A stretch of DNA of 64,000 nt from UMGS1696 sp964621165 (GTDB lineage Bacteria; Bacillota; Clostridia; Oscillospirales; CAG-272): assembly GCA_964621165.1 (NCBI GenBank), contig CAZULC010000011.1, forward strand, positions 1-64,000, given 5' to 3'. Both the position numbers and the translations under genes were made by a program. Shown piece by piece: positions 16,045 through 27,348 of the stretch. Numbering within the stretch: the stretch's first letter is position 1; the number at the start of each line of letters is the position of its first letter. The notes below the pieces were generated by a model, which worked only from the letters and a program-made list of their open reading frames with translations, made no database searches and was not told the DNA's origin.

Positions 16045-17610
16045 ATGAAATATTTTAAGAAAATCGTAACATCAATTCTCGTTTCATCTGTACTGGCGGG
16101 ATGCGCTTCTCTCGCCGGTGCCGGAGCCGAAACCTACAGCGGACAGTTCACTGACGTGAGCGAGAGCGACTGGTTCTATTCGGACGTTGCCGACGCGTAT
16201 TCGCTCGGACTTATGAGCGGCAAAAGCGACAGCCTGTTCTCACCCGACGGATATCTCACGGTTGCCGAGGCCGTAAAGCTGGCTTCATCCTGCCATCAGT
16301 TGCTGAAAAACGGCAAAACCGAAAACATTCCCGCGAGCACATCGGCTTGGTACAGCGGATATCTGGACTACGCCCGTACAAACAACATTGTCACCGAGGA
16401 TTACGAAAACTACAACGCCTACGTCTCACGCGCGTCCGTTGCGGTTCTGTTCTCCCGTGCCATTGCAAACTCCGGCGCGTCATTCGAAGAGATAAACAAG
16501 GCTGAGTACGGCGACCTTCCCGACGTTCAGACTGACGCATGGTACGCGAGTGCCGTCTACCGCCTCTACAGATATGGAATCATGACCGGCGACGCAAACG
16601 GAAACATAAATCCCGCCGGAATGGTGAAGAGAAGCGAAGTCTCCGCCCTTGTGACGAGAATTGCGTATAAGGACAAGCGCATCACTGTGGGAAAGACGGA
16701 CTCCGGCACATCTGAACAGGCTCAGCCTGACATTTCATCCGACGCGGGCTTTGATCTCGAACAGGCGACTCTCTACACCGGTGAAGTAAAGCCTTCCACC
16801 TTCGAGGGAATCACATCCTTCGCGGCACAGTTTGTGAAAGTAGACGGCAGCTGGACCAAGGGAAGCTCATACTCCATAGATACGGTCAACGATATCGTCC
16901 TCGAGAACGACAACATTTCCTTCCGGCTCTACAAAAACGGTGGATTCGACGCTCTGGGCATTGTACGCGGCTGGCTGAACAATTCCGCTGTGGGAGTCAA
17001 CGGAGAAAATGTTAAGGAAATCGCCGACGTTTACGCGGACATCAACAACCTCTGCTACGTCTACATAAACGGAAACCGTTCACTGATCGAACAGTTATGG
17101 TACGCTGACCACGACGACTATGTGACCTACGCGCTGTATTTCACCGAAAAAGTCAAGCCGTCCGACGCGGCATCGGTTGAATTCTTCTGCGGCAAGCTTG
17201 ACTCGGAGGATCTGACTCTTTGCGGACTGTCATCTCTCGCCGAAAAAATCGCCGCAGCCGACAAAAACCTCGTCTATACGCCGAAAAACACAGGCTCCTC
17301 AGGCGCATCAGGTACGGCTGGAAGTGCCGGAAAGAGTGAGATATACGAAACCGCGCTCCGTGACGCCAAAAACAACGCGGAAATCTTGTTCGAGCAGGAC
17401 TCCGGCAGGTGTACCATTCTCTACGGCGCCGGACTCAACGGAACCGGAAGCGAGGACTACAGGCTTCTGTTCATTTTCCCTGACGGAACGGTGCAGACAA
17501 TAGCTCTCGGCAAGCTGTCGGGAATACGCATGTCCGACGGAGTACTCTACTACACCACCACCGCACCGGACGGAAACAAGCTGCAGTACGGCGTGAACTT
17601 TGGCAACTGA
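16045..17610 (+). CDS. SLH-domain surface lipoprotein
   Basis: 521 aa. The signal peptide ends with LAGC near residue 20, so it is probably lipidated, an unusual combination with SLH domains. Three S-layer homology repeats span about residues 35-210 (FTDVSESDWFYSDV; WYSGYLDYARTNNI; YGDLPDVQTDAWYASAV plus GYLTVAEAVKLAS-type helices). The remaining 300 aa have no motif I recognise. Expected at the cell surface, bound to secondary cell-wall polymer. It is preceded by AAGGGGG-type sequence and follows the HerA gene by 60 bp. Confidence 0.85.
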   Translation: MKYFKKIVTSILVSSVLAGCASLAGAGAETYSGQFTDVSESDWFYSDVADAYSLGLMSGKSDSLFSPDGYLTVAEAVKLASSCHQLLKNGKTENIPASTSAWYSGYLDYARTNNIVTEDYENYNAYVSRASVAVLFSRAIANSGASFEEINKAEYGDLPDVQTDAWYASAVYRLYRYGIMTGDANGNINPAGMVKRSEVSALVTRIAYKDKRITVGKTDSGTSEQAQPDISSDAGFDLEQATLYTGEVKPSTFEGITSFAAQFVKVDGSWTKGSSYSIDTVNDIVLENDNISFRLYKNGGFDALGIVRGWLNNSAVGVNGENVKEIADVYADINNLCYVYINGNRSLIEQLWYADHDDYVTYALYFTEKVKPSDAASVEFFCGKLDSEDLTLCGLSSLAEKIAAADKNLVYTPKNTGSSGASGTAGSAGKSEIYETALRDAKNNAEILFEQDSGRCTILYGAGLNGTGSEDYRLLFIFPDGTVQTIALGKLSGIRMSDGVLYYTTTAPDGNKLQYGVNFGN

Positions 17611-17835
17611 ATAAATCGGCGCGGCGTCGGATTTCTCCGGACCTTGAATTGTTACCGGAATTTCCAAGAAAACCGCGCCATTTCTGTATGGATGCGACAA
17701 AAGACGGCTTGTGACTGGTTTTTCATCAGTACCGCCAATCTGACTGAATCTGCACCACCGAAGCGGACGTGACTGTTTTAATCTTCGGCAGAAACTGATA
17801 TAATATCCACAGACAAAGTGAGCAAAGGAGAAAAA

Positions 17836-18326
17836 ATGAACATTGAAATAAAGCCCATGGAGACCGAATATGAAATTCAGGGCAAAGGGTACGTCCATTG
17901 CAGGTCGTGGCACGAAACCTATACGGGACTTGTCGACGAGGACTACTTGAGGGGCATAACCGAGGAAAAGTGCGACACAATAGCCCACGCTGGCCTGACA
18001 ACATACTCGTGGCTAAGGACGGATATCAGGTCGTGGGATTCGCGGGATACGGCGCATATCGGGACGAAACCTTACCGGGACACGGCGAGGTCTTTGCAAT
18101 TTACGTTTTGGCTGAATATCACGGAAAGGGAGTCGGATATGAGCTAATGAAGTCGGCATGCCGGAAGCTTAAAGATTACCCGTAGGTGGCACTCTGGGTG
18201 CTTGACGGAAACGAGAGTGCGATTCGCTTTTATGAGAGATTCGGCTTCCGCTTTGACGGATGTGAGCAGGAAATCAAATTAGGCTCACCGAGAATCGAGC
18301 GGCGGATGATATGCACAAATCCGTAA
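17836..18326 (+). pseudogene. Decayed GNAT-family N-acetyltransferase
   Basis: It starts well (AAAGGAG, ATG 17836) with HCRSWHETYTGLVDEDYL, a GNAT N-terminal pattern. Near 17990 the frame shifts and resumes with VAKDGYQVVGFAGYG. It carries the acetyl-CoA loop (YHGKGVGYELM) and then an in-frame TAG at 18183-18185. The same frame goes on with VALWVLDGNESAIRFYERFGF, the GNAT C-terminal signature, ending at TAA 18324-18326. One frameshift plus one nonsense codon: a pseudogene of a protein of about 165 aa. Confidence 0.9.
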
Positions 18327-18415
18327 TTTTGTAAACAAATGAAAATATTATGTCGCATTTTACAGTTTTGCCCGGTCAAAAAACGTTTTATTCATAATTT
18401 ATCTATAAATATGTC

Positions 18416-18444
18416 TTGACTTTGCGTGGAAATTATGGTATTAT
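18416..18444 (+). promoter_or_regulatory. Promoter of the ATP synthase operon
   Basis: TTGACT at 18416-18421, 17-bp spacer, TATTAT at 18439-18444. It is the only good promoter before atpI and leaves a leader of about 80 nt. Confidence 0.8.
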
Positions 18445-18532
18445 AACCATATAATGTAAAAGGATAGTATTCAGCGGCGTGATGGCACAGCTACGGCTTC
18501 ATTTACGCGGCCTGACATAAATCGAGGTCAAT

Positions 18533-19111
18533 ATGAAACTCGAACCCGAGGTAAAAAAAGAAATAAAGCTGATGGCATTCGGGTGCGCGGTCTGCTCCGT
18601 TGTCTGTATATTGGTGTTCCTTATCATAGGAAAATTCGGCTGGGACGTGGTGATCGGTGCGCTTATCGGATTCGTTTTGGCGGTTGGCAACTTCATCCTC
18701 ATGTCCCTGAGCATTGTGAAGGCTCTTGAAACGGGGGACGAAAACACTGCCAAGGTTAAGATGCACTCCTCCTACATCCGGCGGACGATAATAATGCTTG
18801 CGGTCATGGCGCTGTCCATCGCGGTTGAATGGATAAACTGGATTCCGGTGCTTCTTTCGGTATTCTACCCCAGAATTATAATAACCGTGCGAAATGCCAT
18901 CAATAATATAAAGCACAAAAACGATCCGCCGCCGGATTACGCTCCCGCTGCTGAGGATAAGGAAGAGGAAACAAAGGATGAGTTTGAGTCTTTCGTCTCC
19001 GGCTTTTCAAAAGGTCCCGTTCCCGGCGCGGATAAAAAGAAGTCCGGCGGGATAGATAAGTCGGAAAAAAGCGGGACCCCAGAGCAAGACGACAATTCCG
19101 GCGAAGAATAA
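18533..19111 (+). CDS. atpI: AtpI-like membrane protein at the head of the ATP synthase operon
   Basis: 192 aa with four predicted membrane helices in the first 125 residues (CSVVCILVFLIIG; VVIGALIGFVLAVGNFIL; TIIMLAVMALSIAV; WIPVLLSVFYP). AtpI is thought to help c-ring assembly. The C-terminal 65 residues are a charged, Lys/Glu/Asp-rich, apparently disordered tail that ordinary AtpI proteins lack. Assignment rests on hydropathy and on its place just before atpB, not on a strong motif. Confidence 0.72.
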   Translation: MKLEPEVKKEIKLMAFGCAVCSVVCILVFLIIGKFGWDVVIGALIGFVLAVGNFILMSLSIVKALETGDENTAKVKMHSSYIRRTIIMLAVMALSIAVEWINWIPVLLSVFYPRIIITVRNAINNIKHKNDPPPDYAPAAEDKEEETKDEFESFVSGFSKGPVPGADKKKSGGIDKSEKSGTPEQDDNSGEE

Positions 19112-19145
19112 AACAAACGACTATATATAATATAAAGAGGCAAAA

Positions 19146-19886
19146 ATGGATTCGATTAGTATAACCGGCGCAAAAATACTCTTTGAGATACCACTGTTCG
19201 GCGGCATTCCCATAACCGAAACCCAGGTGAACTCATGGATAGTCATGGCGGTGATATTCCTGCTGTGCCTGTTTTTGACCCATGGACTCAAGGTCAAGCC
19301 CACCTCAAAGCGGCAGATCGTCGCCGAGTGGATTGTGGAAAAGGTGACGGGACTTGTGCGGGAGAACATGGGTGTGAAGTTCGCTGGATTCGAGCCGTTC
19401 ATATGCGCGATTTTGGCTCTGTCCGCGTTCTCGTCGCTGTCAGCCCTTCTCGGAATGTATCCCCCCACGGCGGACCTCAACACTGTGGCAGGCTGGGCAA
19501 TTCTTGTGTTCGGCATGATAACCTACTACAAAATCAAAACCAACGGCTTCGGCGGCTACCTCAAGGGATACACTGAGCCTTTCGTGCCGTTCACTCCCTT
19601 CAACGTGCTGAGCGAACTGGGAACACCCGTGTCGATGGCATTCCGTCACTTCGGAAACGTGGTCTCGGGCGTGGTAATCTCGACCCTTGTATACGCGGCA
19701 CTGGCGTCTGCTTCCACCGCACTTCTGGGCTGGCTCCCGGGAATTCTCGGAAAAATTCCGTTCTTGCAGGTGGGAATTCCGGCTGTGCTGTCGATTTACT
19801 TTGATGTGTTCAGCTCATGCATGCAGGCGTTCATCTTCGCAATGCTGACCATGCTATACATCGGAAGCGCGGCCAGCGAAGAATAA
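19146..19886 (+). CDS. atpB: F1Fo ATP synthase subunit a
   Basis: 246 aa, polytopic. The essential stator Arg is visible in SMAFRHFGNVVSG (about residue 170), which faces the c-ring and separates the two ion half-channels. Other conserved stretches are TSKRQIVAEWIVE near the start and the final FIFAMLTMLYIG. It follows atpI by 34 bp. Confidence 0.95.
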   Translation: MDSISITGAKILFEIPLFGGIPITETQVNSWIVMAVIFLLCLFLTHGLKVKPTSKRQIVAEWIVEKVTGLVRENMGVKFAGFEPFICAILALSAFSSLSALLGMYPPTADLNTVAGWAILVFGMITYYKIKTNGFGGYLKGYTEPFVPFTPFNVLSELGTPVSMAFRHFGNVVSGVVISTLVYAALASASTALLGWLPGILGKIPFLQVGIPAVLSIYFDVFSSCMQAFIFAMLTMLYIGSAASEE

Positions 19887-19922
19887 GTTTGCTTGAAAAA
19901 GTCAAAAATTGACTAAACATAA

Positions 19923-20219
<297 letters not shown>

Positions 20220-20265
20220 TATTACACTATTTATACACTATTTAAAGTAAAAATCGGAGATAATA

Positions 20266-20763
20266 ATGGATTCAGAATATCTTGAGTTAATATCGCTGAA
20301 TATCTGGCACATCATCGCCACCATAGCCAATCTCCTGATTCTCATGCTCATTTTAAAGAAATTCCTGTTCAAGCCGGTTCAGAAAATCATGGCTGAGCGG
20401 CAGAGTCAGGTGGACGAGCTTTACGCCGGCGCTGAGGAAGCCAAAACTCAGGCAGAGGCTGACCGTAAGCTTTACAGTGAAAAACTGGAAGGCGCACATG
20501 CCGAGGCGGATTCGATTATAAAGAACGCCACACGCCGTGCGGACAAGCTGGGTGAGGAGATCATCGAGGAAGCCAAAGCCAAAGCCGCCGACACTGCACT
20601 TAGAGCCGAGGCTGACATCGAGCGAGAGAAAAAGAAGGCTATGAGCGAGCTGAAAAACGAAATCTCGGAAATATCCGTGCAGATTGCCGAAAGCGTGGTT
20701 TCGAGAGAAATCAAGGAAGGCGACCACAAGGAACTCATCGACTCCTTTATCGACAAATTATAA
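20266..20763 (+). CDS. atpF: F1Fo ATP synthase subunit b
   Basis: 165 aa with one N-terminal membrane helix (IIATIANLLILMLILKKFL) followed by a long charged coiled coil (about residues 40-140) that forms the peripheral stalk and dimerises. The conserved KKFLFKPV junction is present. The TAA stop at 20761-20763 runs directly into a family B repeat that separates it from atpH. Confidence 0.93.
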   Translation: MDSEYLELISLNIWHIIATIANLLILMLILKKFLFKPVQKIMAERQSQVDELYAGAEEAKTQAEADRKLYSEKLEGAHAEADSIIKNATRRADKLGEEIIEEAKAKAADTALRAEADIEREKKKAMSELKNEISEISVQIAESVVSREIKEGDHKELIDSFIDKL

Positions 20764-20876
20764 CGCGTGAAATATACAGAAAAACCTGATTTTAGTCAGC
20801 TGTTTTCACGCTAAAGAATTCCTTGAAAAACGGAACCAACCATTTTTCATCGTCTTTTAGACGACCGGAATTCTTT
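20764..20876 (+). repeat. Repeat family B, copy B1, between atpF and atpH
   Basis: Begins on the base after the atpF stop. Stem 1 is GCGTGAAA...TTTTCACGC around a 30-nt loop with CAGCTG. Then AGAATTCC...GGAATTCT (stem 2) encloses TGAAAAA...TTTTTCA (stem 3) and the hairpin TCGTC-TTTTA-GACGA (stem 4). The core GGAACCAACCA is shared exactly with copy B2. It separates atpF from atpH by 139 bp. Confidence 0.88.
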
Positions 20877-20902
20877 CAGAGATATATTTAAGGGGTATAT
20901 GT

Positions 20903-21427
20903 ATGAACGATATAGCAATGGAATATTCGGCGGGACTGTTTGAGCTGGCCTCAGACGAAGGCTGTGAGGATGTGCTTCTCGGGGAAGTCAAGGCTTTGAA
21001 ACCCCTTTTCACCCGGGAGTATCTGCATACCCTCATCAATCCCTCCATTCCGAAGTCAGCGAGAGAAGGAATGATAGACGAAGCCTTCGGCGGAAGAGTC
21101 AACCGTAATCTCGTGTCATTCATGAAGCTCATGGTGGACCGGGGAATCGGGGATTTGATTCCGTCCTGCTTCGCTGAATACGAAAATCTGTACAGAGAAA
21201 AATTCAATATAACCGTAGTCACAGCCGAAAGCGCGGTTGAACTGACGGAAGAGCAGAAGTCGAAGCTCACCGCTAAGCTGGAGGAAAAAACCGGCGGACG
21301 GGTGGAGATGGTCTATCGTGTAAATCCGTCCCTTCTCGGTGGCATGAAGCTCGACATCGGCAACCGCAGAATCGACGACAGCGTAAAGTCAAAAATTAAT
21401 GAAATCGCGGCCCGGCTTAAGGCGTAA
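20903..21427 (+). CDS. atpH: F1Fo ATP synthase subunit delta
   Basis: 174 aa, OSCP/delta family, linking the b stalk to the top of F1. The C-terminal half shows the family pattern GGRVEMVYRVNPSLLGGMKL and IDDSVKSKI near the end; N-terminal helices are typical. The site AAGGGG lies just upstream of the ATG, after the family B repeat. Length is normal. Confidence 0.92.
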   Translation: MNDIAMEYSAGLFELASDEGCEDVLLGEVKALKPLFTREYLHTLINPSIPKSAREGMIDEAFGGRVNRNLVSFMKLMVDRGIGDLIPSCFAEYENLYREKFNITVVTAESAVELTEEQKSKLTAKLEEKTGGRVEMVYRVNPSLLGGMKLDIGNRRIDDSVKSKINEIAARLKA

Positions 21428-21483
21428 ATTTCGACGTGACAGGCGGCCCGGAAACGTATCACTCGTGAAAGGAATAATATAAA

Positions 21484-23010
21484 ATGGGACTTCGAGTGGA
21501 CATTCGTCCTGAAGAAATCAGCAGTATTATAAAAAATCAAATAAAAAATTACGAAAATAAAGCGGAAGAAGCGGAAACCGGTACGATCATAACCTCCGGA
21601 GACGGCATTGTGCGCGCTTTCGGTCTCGAAAAATGCATGGCCAATGAGCTTGTGGTCTTCGAGGGCGGCGAGAGCGGAATGGCCATGAACCTTGAAGAGG
21701 AAACCGTGTCAATCGTCATGCTGGACGACGCTTCAAACATCCGCGAGGGGACTAAGGTGAAGAGGACCGGCCGCGTCGTTTCAGTTCCCGTGGGCGAGGA
21801 GATGATAGGACGTATCGTCAACGCTCTCGGCAAACCCATCGACGGAAAAGGTCCGATCAAAACCGAGCTTACCCGCCCAATCGAGAGCGAAGCCCCCGGC
21901 ATCATCAAGAGAAAAAGCGTGTCCGTACCGCTTCAGACCGGAATCAAGGCTATCGACTCAATGATACCCATCGGACGCGGTCAGCGTGAATTAATCGTCG
22001 GCGACCGTCAGACAGGCAAGACAACAATAGCCCTCGACACAATCCTGAACCAGAAAAACACGGGAGTTATCTGCATCTATGTCGCAATAGGTCAGAAAAA
22101 TTCCACAATCGCAAATATAGCGGAAACCATTCGCAAGGCTGGCGCGGATTCTTATACAGTTGTAGTGGCGGCTTCGGCTTCGGAAGGATCACCGCTCCAG
22201 TACATCGCCCCCTACTCCGGATGCGCAATGGCTGAGTACTTTATGGCACAGGGAAAGGACGTCCTCATAGTCTACGACGACCTGTCCAAACACGCTGTGG
22301 CATACCGCGCTCTCTCCCTCCTCATCCGCAGACCCCCGGGACGTGAGGCTTTCCCCGGAGACGTATTCTACCTCCACTCACGGCTCCTTGAACGTGCGGC
22401 TAGAGTCGCACCCGAGTACGGCGGAGGCTCCATTACCGCTCTCCCGATTATCGAGACCCAGGCCGGCGACGTTTCCGCATATATTCCTACAAACGTAATA
22501 TCAATCACCGACGGCCAGATTTTCCTTGAGACGGAACTGTTCCACTCGGGCGTTGTCCCCGCTGTCAACCCGGGTATATCAGTCTCCCGTGTAGGCGGCT
22601 CGGCCCAGATCAAGCCAATGAAGCAGTTCGCCAGCACGTTGAAGCTGCTCTATTCCCAGTACCGGGAGCTTCAGACCTTCGCACAGTTCGGCTCAGACCT
22701 TGACGCAGATACAAAATCCCGCCTTGCGCTTGGTGAGAGAATCGTGGAAATTCTGAAGCAGGACAAAAATTCCCCCATAAAGGTTGAAAATCAGGTGGTC
22801 ATCATCTACGCCGCAATAAATGGGTATTTGAATAAAGTCGCAGTGGCTGACGTAAAGGAATACGAAAAGGAACTGTACGAATTCATGGATCTTCGCCATC
22901 CCGAGGTTCTCGAGACAATCAAAGCAGGCGCAAAGCTCGGAGACGAAGAAAAAGCAGCTCTCGACGCCGCAGTCCGCGAATTCACGGAAAAGTTCACCTC
23001 CGAACACTGA
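21484..23010 (+). CDS. atpA: F1Fo ATP synthase subunit alpha
   Basis: 508 aa. P-loop GDRQTGKT near residues 171-178 (the regulatory, non-catalytic nucleotide site), then [14 protein letters not shown] and [24 protein letters not shown], hallmarks of alpha. Full length and intact. It ends 82 bp before atpG; that gap holds a strong hairpin. Confidence 0.97.
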   Translation: MGLRVDIRPEEISSIIKNQIKNYENKAEEAETGTIITSGDGIVRAFGLEKCMANELVVFEGGESGMAMNLEEETVSIVMLDDASNIREGTKVKRTGRVVSVPVGEEMIGRIVNALGKPIDGKGPIKTELTRPIESEAPGIIKRKSVSVPLQTGIKAIDSMIPIGRGQRELIVGDRQTGKTTIALDTILNQKNTGVICIYVAIGQKNSTIANIAETIRKAGADSYTVVVAASASEGSPLQYIAPYSGCAMAEYFMAQGKDVLIVYDDLSKHAVAYRALSLLIRRPPGREAFPGDVFYLHSRLLERAARVAPEYGGGSITALPIIETQAGDVSAYIPTNVISITDGQIFLETELFHSGVVPAVNPGISVSRVGGSAQIKPMKQFASTLKLLYSQYRELQTFAQFGSDLDADTKSRLALGERIVEILKQDKNSPIKVENQVVIIYAAINGYLNKVAVADVKEYEKELYEFMDLRHPEVLETIKAGAKLGDEEKAALDAAVREFTEKFTSEH

Positions 23011-23016
23011 AGATGA

Positions 23017-23069
23017 AGCAGGCCGGACCCTATAACGCGTAACCTTTACCTCGTCCGGCTTCGCTTAAC
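23017..23069 (+). other. Hairpin in the atpA-atpG spacer
   Basis: GAAGCAGGCCGGAC pairs with GTCCGGCTTC around a loop of about 25 nt, without a following T run. It therefore looks like a processing or mRNA-stability structure inside the operon, not a terminator. Confidence 0.55.
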
Positions 23070-23092
23070 AATAACGTAAGGATAAAAGTAAA

Positions 23093-23962
23093 ATGGGAGC
23101 TAATATCAAAGCCATACGTGCCAAAATAAAAAGCGTGGATTCGACGCGGCATATAACCAAGGCAATGGAACTTGTGGCGTCCTCCAAAATCAGGCGGGCA
23201 GGGGAAAGAATGGAGTCGTCCAGATTCTACCGCTCCGTTATGATTGACGCTTTCGCTTCATTGGCTGCGGAAAAAAGCAAATACTCCGAACCCCGAAGCC
23301 GCTCTCTTCCCACACTCTACATCATTATAGCAGGAGACCGCGGACTTGCCGGAGGGTATAACAACAATATCTTCCGCTCGGCTATGACAATGCTCGAGGA
23401 TAAAGACCTGATTCTTCCCATCGGCAAAAGAGCAGTGGAGTACTACCGGCACAACGGAAACCTCGTCAGCGATAAGTTCGCCTCGGTGGAGCATTTTTCC
23501 TCGGAAAACTCGGCTGAAGTCTCACGAATCATAACAAATATGTACGACAAAGATAAAATAGCGGCAGTCAACCTGATCTATACAAGGTTCTCGTCAATGC
23601 TCAGCCAGTCCCCTGATATAACCTACCTCCTTCCGCTTGACAAAAAGAAAAACAAAAAGTCCGGCGCGAATGGGACTGAAACGGATGAAAAAAGCACTGA
23701 CGAACACCATATAGTGGTGGAATATGAACCAAGCCCCGAAGCTGTCCTGTCGGCTGTCATTCCCGAGTATATCTCAGGAGTGCTGTATTCGTCGGTCATG
23801 GAGTCCTACGCATCCGAACTGGCCGCAAGACGCTCCGCAATGGATACTGCCACCAAAAACGCCGACGAAATGATGAGCGACCTCAGCCTCAAGTACAACA
23901 GAGCAAGACAGAGCGCAATCACACAGGAAATCACAGAAATCGTTGCAGGCGCAAACGCATAA
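23093..23962 (+). CDS. atpG: F1Fo ATP synthase subunit gamma
   Basis: 289 aa, the central rotor shaft. The N-terminal helix IKSVDSTRHITKAMELVASSKI and the C-terminal ASELAARRSAMDTATKNAD plus RQSAITQEITEIVAGANA match the paired coiled-coil helices, and AGDRGLAGGYNNN is the conserved Rossmann-like core. Intact. Confidence 0.96.
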   Translation: MGANIKAIRAKIKSVDSTRHITKAMELVASSKIRRAGERMESSRFYRSVMIDAFASLAAEKSKYSEPRSRSLPTLYIIIAGDRGLAGGYNNNIFRSAMTMLEDKDLILPIGKRAVEYYRHNGNLVSDKFASVEHFSSENSAEVSRIITNMYDKDKIAAVNLIYTRFSSMLSQSPDITYLLPLDKKKNKKSGANGTETDEKSTDEHHIVVEYEPSPEAVLSAVIPEYISGVLYSSVMESYASELAARRSAMDTATKNADEMMSDLSLKYNRARQSAITQEITEIVAGANA

Positions 23963-25689
<1,727 letters not shown>

Positions 25690-25709
25690 AACAAAACGGT
25701 TTAACGATT

Positions 25710-25973
25710 ATGAAAACTTTCAAACTACAGATAGCCGCTCCAGACGGAATGAGATACGACGGCGAGTCAACCCAGCTTTCCGTCCGTGGAATCGTAGGGG
25801 AACTGGCAGTTCTCGCGGGACATGTGCCTTTCGTGACGGCTCTCGCTCCGGGAGAAGTTCGGGTGTACCTCGATTCAGGGGAAGTCAAAAAAGGCCAGTG
25901 CGGCGGCGGTATGCTCATGGTCGCCAAAGACTGCACAAGAGTCATGGCCTCCGACTTCACGTGGAAGGAATAG
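25710..25973 (+). CDS. atpC: F1Fo ATP synthase subunit epsilon, beta-sandwich domain only
   Basis: 87 aa, whereas epsilon is usually about 130-140 aa. The beta-sandwich is present (TFKLQIAAPDGMRYDGE at the start, GIVGELAVLAGHVPFVTAL in the middle). The whole C-terminal helical hairpin, which inhibits ATP hydrolysis in many bacteria, is absent; the stop TAG at 25971 follows VMASDFTWKE. No helical remnant is obvious in other frames before yccF. The short form should still join gamma to the c-ring. Confidence 0.9.
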   Translation: MKTFKLQIAAPDGMRYDGESTQLSVRGIVGELAVLAGHVPFVTALAPGEVRVYLDSGEVKKGQCGGGMLMVAKDCTRVMASDFTWKE

Positions 25974-26025
25974 CAGAATCACGCGGATATGACGGAATTT
26001 TATAACCGGATAAGGCGGCAGTAAC

Positions 26026-26388
26026 ATGGGATGTCTTGGAAACATGATATGGTTCCTCTGCGGCGGAATCTGGCAGGGTCTTGCATGGGCTGCCGCGGGT
26101 GTTTTATGGTGCATTACAATTGTGGGAATTCCAATCGGGCGGCAGTGCTTTAAATTTTCCGCTCTGTCGTTTTTCCCCTTCGGCAAGGAAATCCACTACG
26201 GCGGCGGCACAATGTCAACTCTCGCAAATCTTGTGTGGCTTATAGTGAGCGGCATTCCTCTTGCGGCGGCGGCAGTGATGAACGGAATTCTGCTGTGCTG
26301 TACCATAATCGGGATCCCATTTGGCAAGCAGTGCTTCAAAATAGCAAAGCTCGCACTCATGCCATTCGGAGCCACCGTGATTGACTGA
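26026..26388 (+). CDS. YccF-family inner membrane protein
   Basis: 120 aa with two internally similar halves, each holding hydrophobic segments and the motif GIPIGRQCFK (half 1) or GIPFGKQCFK (half 2), followed by FFPFGKEI or LMPFGATV. This duplicated pattern is typical of the YccF (DUF307) family, function unknown. It lies 52 bp after atpC and just before a terminator, so it may be the last gene of the ATP synthase transcript. Confidence 0.88.
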   Translation: MGCLGNMIWFLCGGIWQGLAWAAAGVLWCITIVGIPIGRQCFKFSALSFFPFGKEIHYGGGTMSTLANLVWLIVSGIPLAAAAVMNGILLCCTIIGIPFGKQCFKIAKLALMPFGATVID

Positions 26389-26410
26389 CGGTAAAGCTGC
26401 TCCGACGCTA

Positions 26411-26458
26411 ATAAAATAAAAAATCAGGCAGTCGTTGTTTTGCGGCTGTCTTTTTTGC
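26411..26458 (+). terminator. Terminator after yccF
   Basis: AGGCAGTCG and CGGCTGTCT form a stem with G-T pairs around TTGTTTTG, then TTTTTT. A likely end of the ATP synthase operon transcript. Confidence 0.65.
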
Positions 26459-26620
26459 GTTAAAAACATAACTTCGACGTGTAAATTGTACTTTTTCGCG
26501 TTGGAATCATATTTTATGTGAAAACATAAAGTCTGTGCGGGATTCAGCCGTGTGTTTGACTCCACTGCAAAAATAAAAAACGGAGCCAGCATCAGCCGAA
26601 CTCCGTCGTTTTTTTGGAAA

Positions 26621-27088
26621 TTACAGATCCTTGCCTTCGTCCTCGTCTTCGTCGCCGATAAGGGGCTTCTGGCAGGCGGGACATATTACGTCCTCAGGGT
26701 CTACGCTGTCGTCGAAGTAAACTTTTCCGCCGCAGTTGGGACACATGGCAACGTAAACTTCATCGTCGTCCACGTCCTCATCGTCACATCCGCCGCAGTT
26801 TTCGCATTCGTCGTCGTCCTCGTCTTCATCATCATCGTCATCAAAAAAACAGCCGTTGTCGTCATCGTCGTCATATACGATTTCTTCAACGTCGCCCAAG
26901 TCCGCGTCAAGCTCTTCAACGTACTCGTTGGTTACATCAAGCTCGTTGCGCAGGGTTTCGATTTCTCTGGCAAAATCGGCACAGAGGTCGCATAAAGCCG
27001 CGATAATCTTTCCCTCAGGGGTAGTAGTGTCGAGATTCGTTCCGTCAAGAAGACCTTTGATGTAAGCGCTTTTTTCCGTAGTTTTCAT
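26621..27088 (-). CDS. CD1247-like acidic protein with C-terminal zinc ribbon
   Basis: 155 aa. The N-terminus (SAYIKGLLDGTNLD, then LRNELDVTNEYVEELDADL) matches the helical CD1247 N-terminal domain seen across Clostridia. Next comes an extreme Asp/Glu run (about residues 70-92, FFDDDDDEDEDDD), then a Cys-rich segment ECENCGGC and a zinc ribbon with paired Cys (MCPNCG, ICPACQ). Cytosolic, function unknown. It is downstream of efp on the same strand, separated by a family B repeat. GGAGCTTCCTC precedes the ATG. Confidence 0.75.
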   Translation of the reverse strand: MKTTEKSAYIKGLLDGTNLDTTTPEGKIIAALCDLCADFAREIETLRNELDVTNEYVEELDADLGDVEEIVYDDDDDNGCFFDDDDDEDEDDDECENCGGCDDEDVDDDEVYVAMCPNCGGKVYFDDSVDPEDVICPACQKPLIGDEDEDEGKDL

Positions 27089-27205
27089 GAGGAAGCTCCT
27101 TTCAATTTACAAAAATTGCCAATGCCTTTTAATCAAGCAAAATAATAGTTAATACTTCGCTTAATGTCCTAAGCTAAACAAGCGAACAGATACAAACCAC
27201 AGCTT

Positions 27206-27348
27206 GTCCTCGCTCCACATCTTAGATTAAACGTGAGAAGAATTCCGGTTTGCGAAGCAAATTGAAAATGGTTGGTTCCGTTTTCAAAGGAATTCTTCAG
27301 TGTGAAACCAGCTTATATGAAGTCCGCACTCGCTGAATGTTTCACACG
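27206..27348 (-). repeat. Repeat family B, copy B2, after efp
   Basis: Read on the minus strand it begins on the base after the efp TAA. Stem 1 is GTGTGAAAC...GTTTCACAC. Stem 2 AGAATTCC...GGAATTCT encloses TGAAAAC/TTTTCA and the hairpin TTTGC-TTC-GCAAA. A further 3' block (CTAAGATGTGGAGCGAG) is shared with copy B3 but missing in B1. The core GGAACCAACCA is the same as in B1. Confidence 0.88.

Noticed and set aside
17308..17988. 226-aa minus-strand open frame spanning the end of the SLH gene
   Set aside because: Antisense to the SLH protein and GNAT remnant; Cys/Val-rich shadow sequence with no ribosome site.
18327..18532. Riboswitch in the leader of the ATP synthase operon
   Set aside because: The leader is only about 80 nt and matches no riboswitch core I know; a weak hairpin alone does not support a call.
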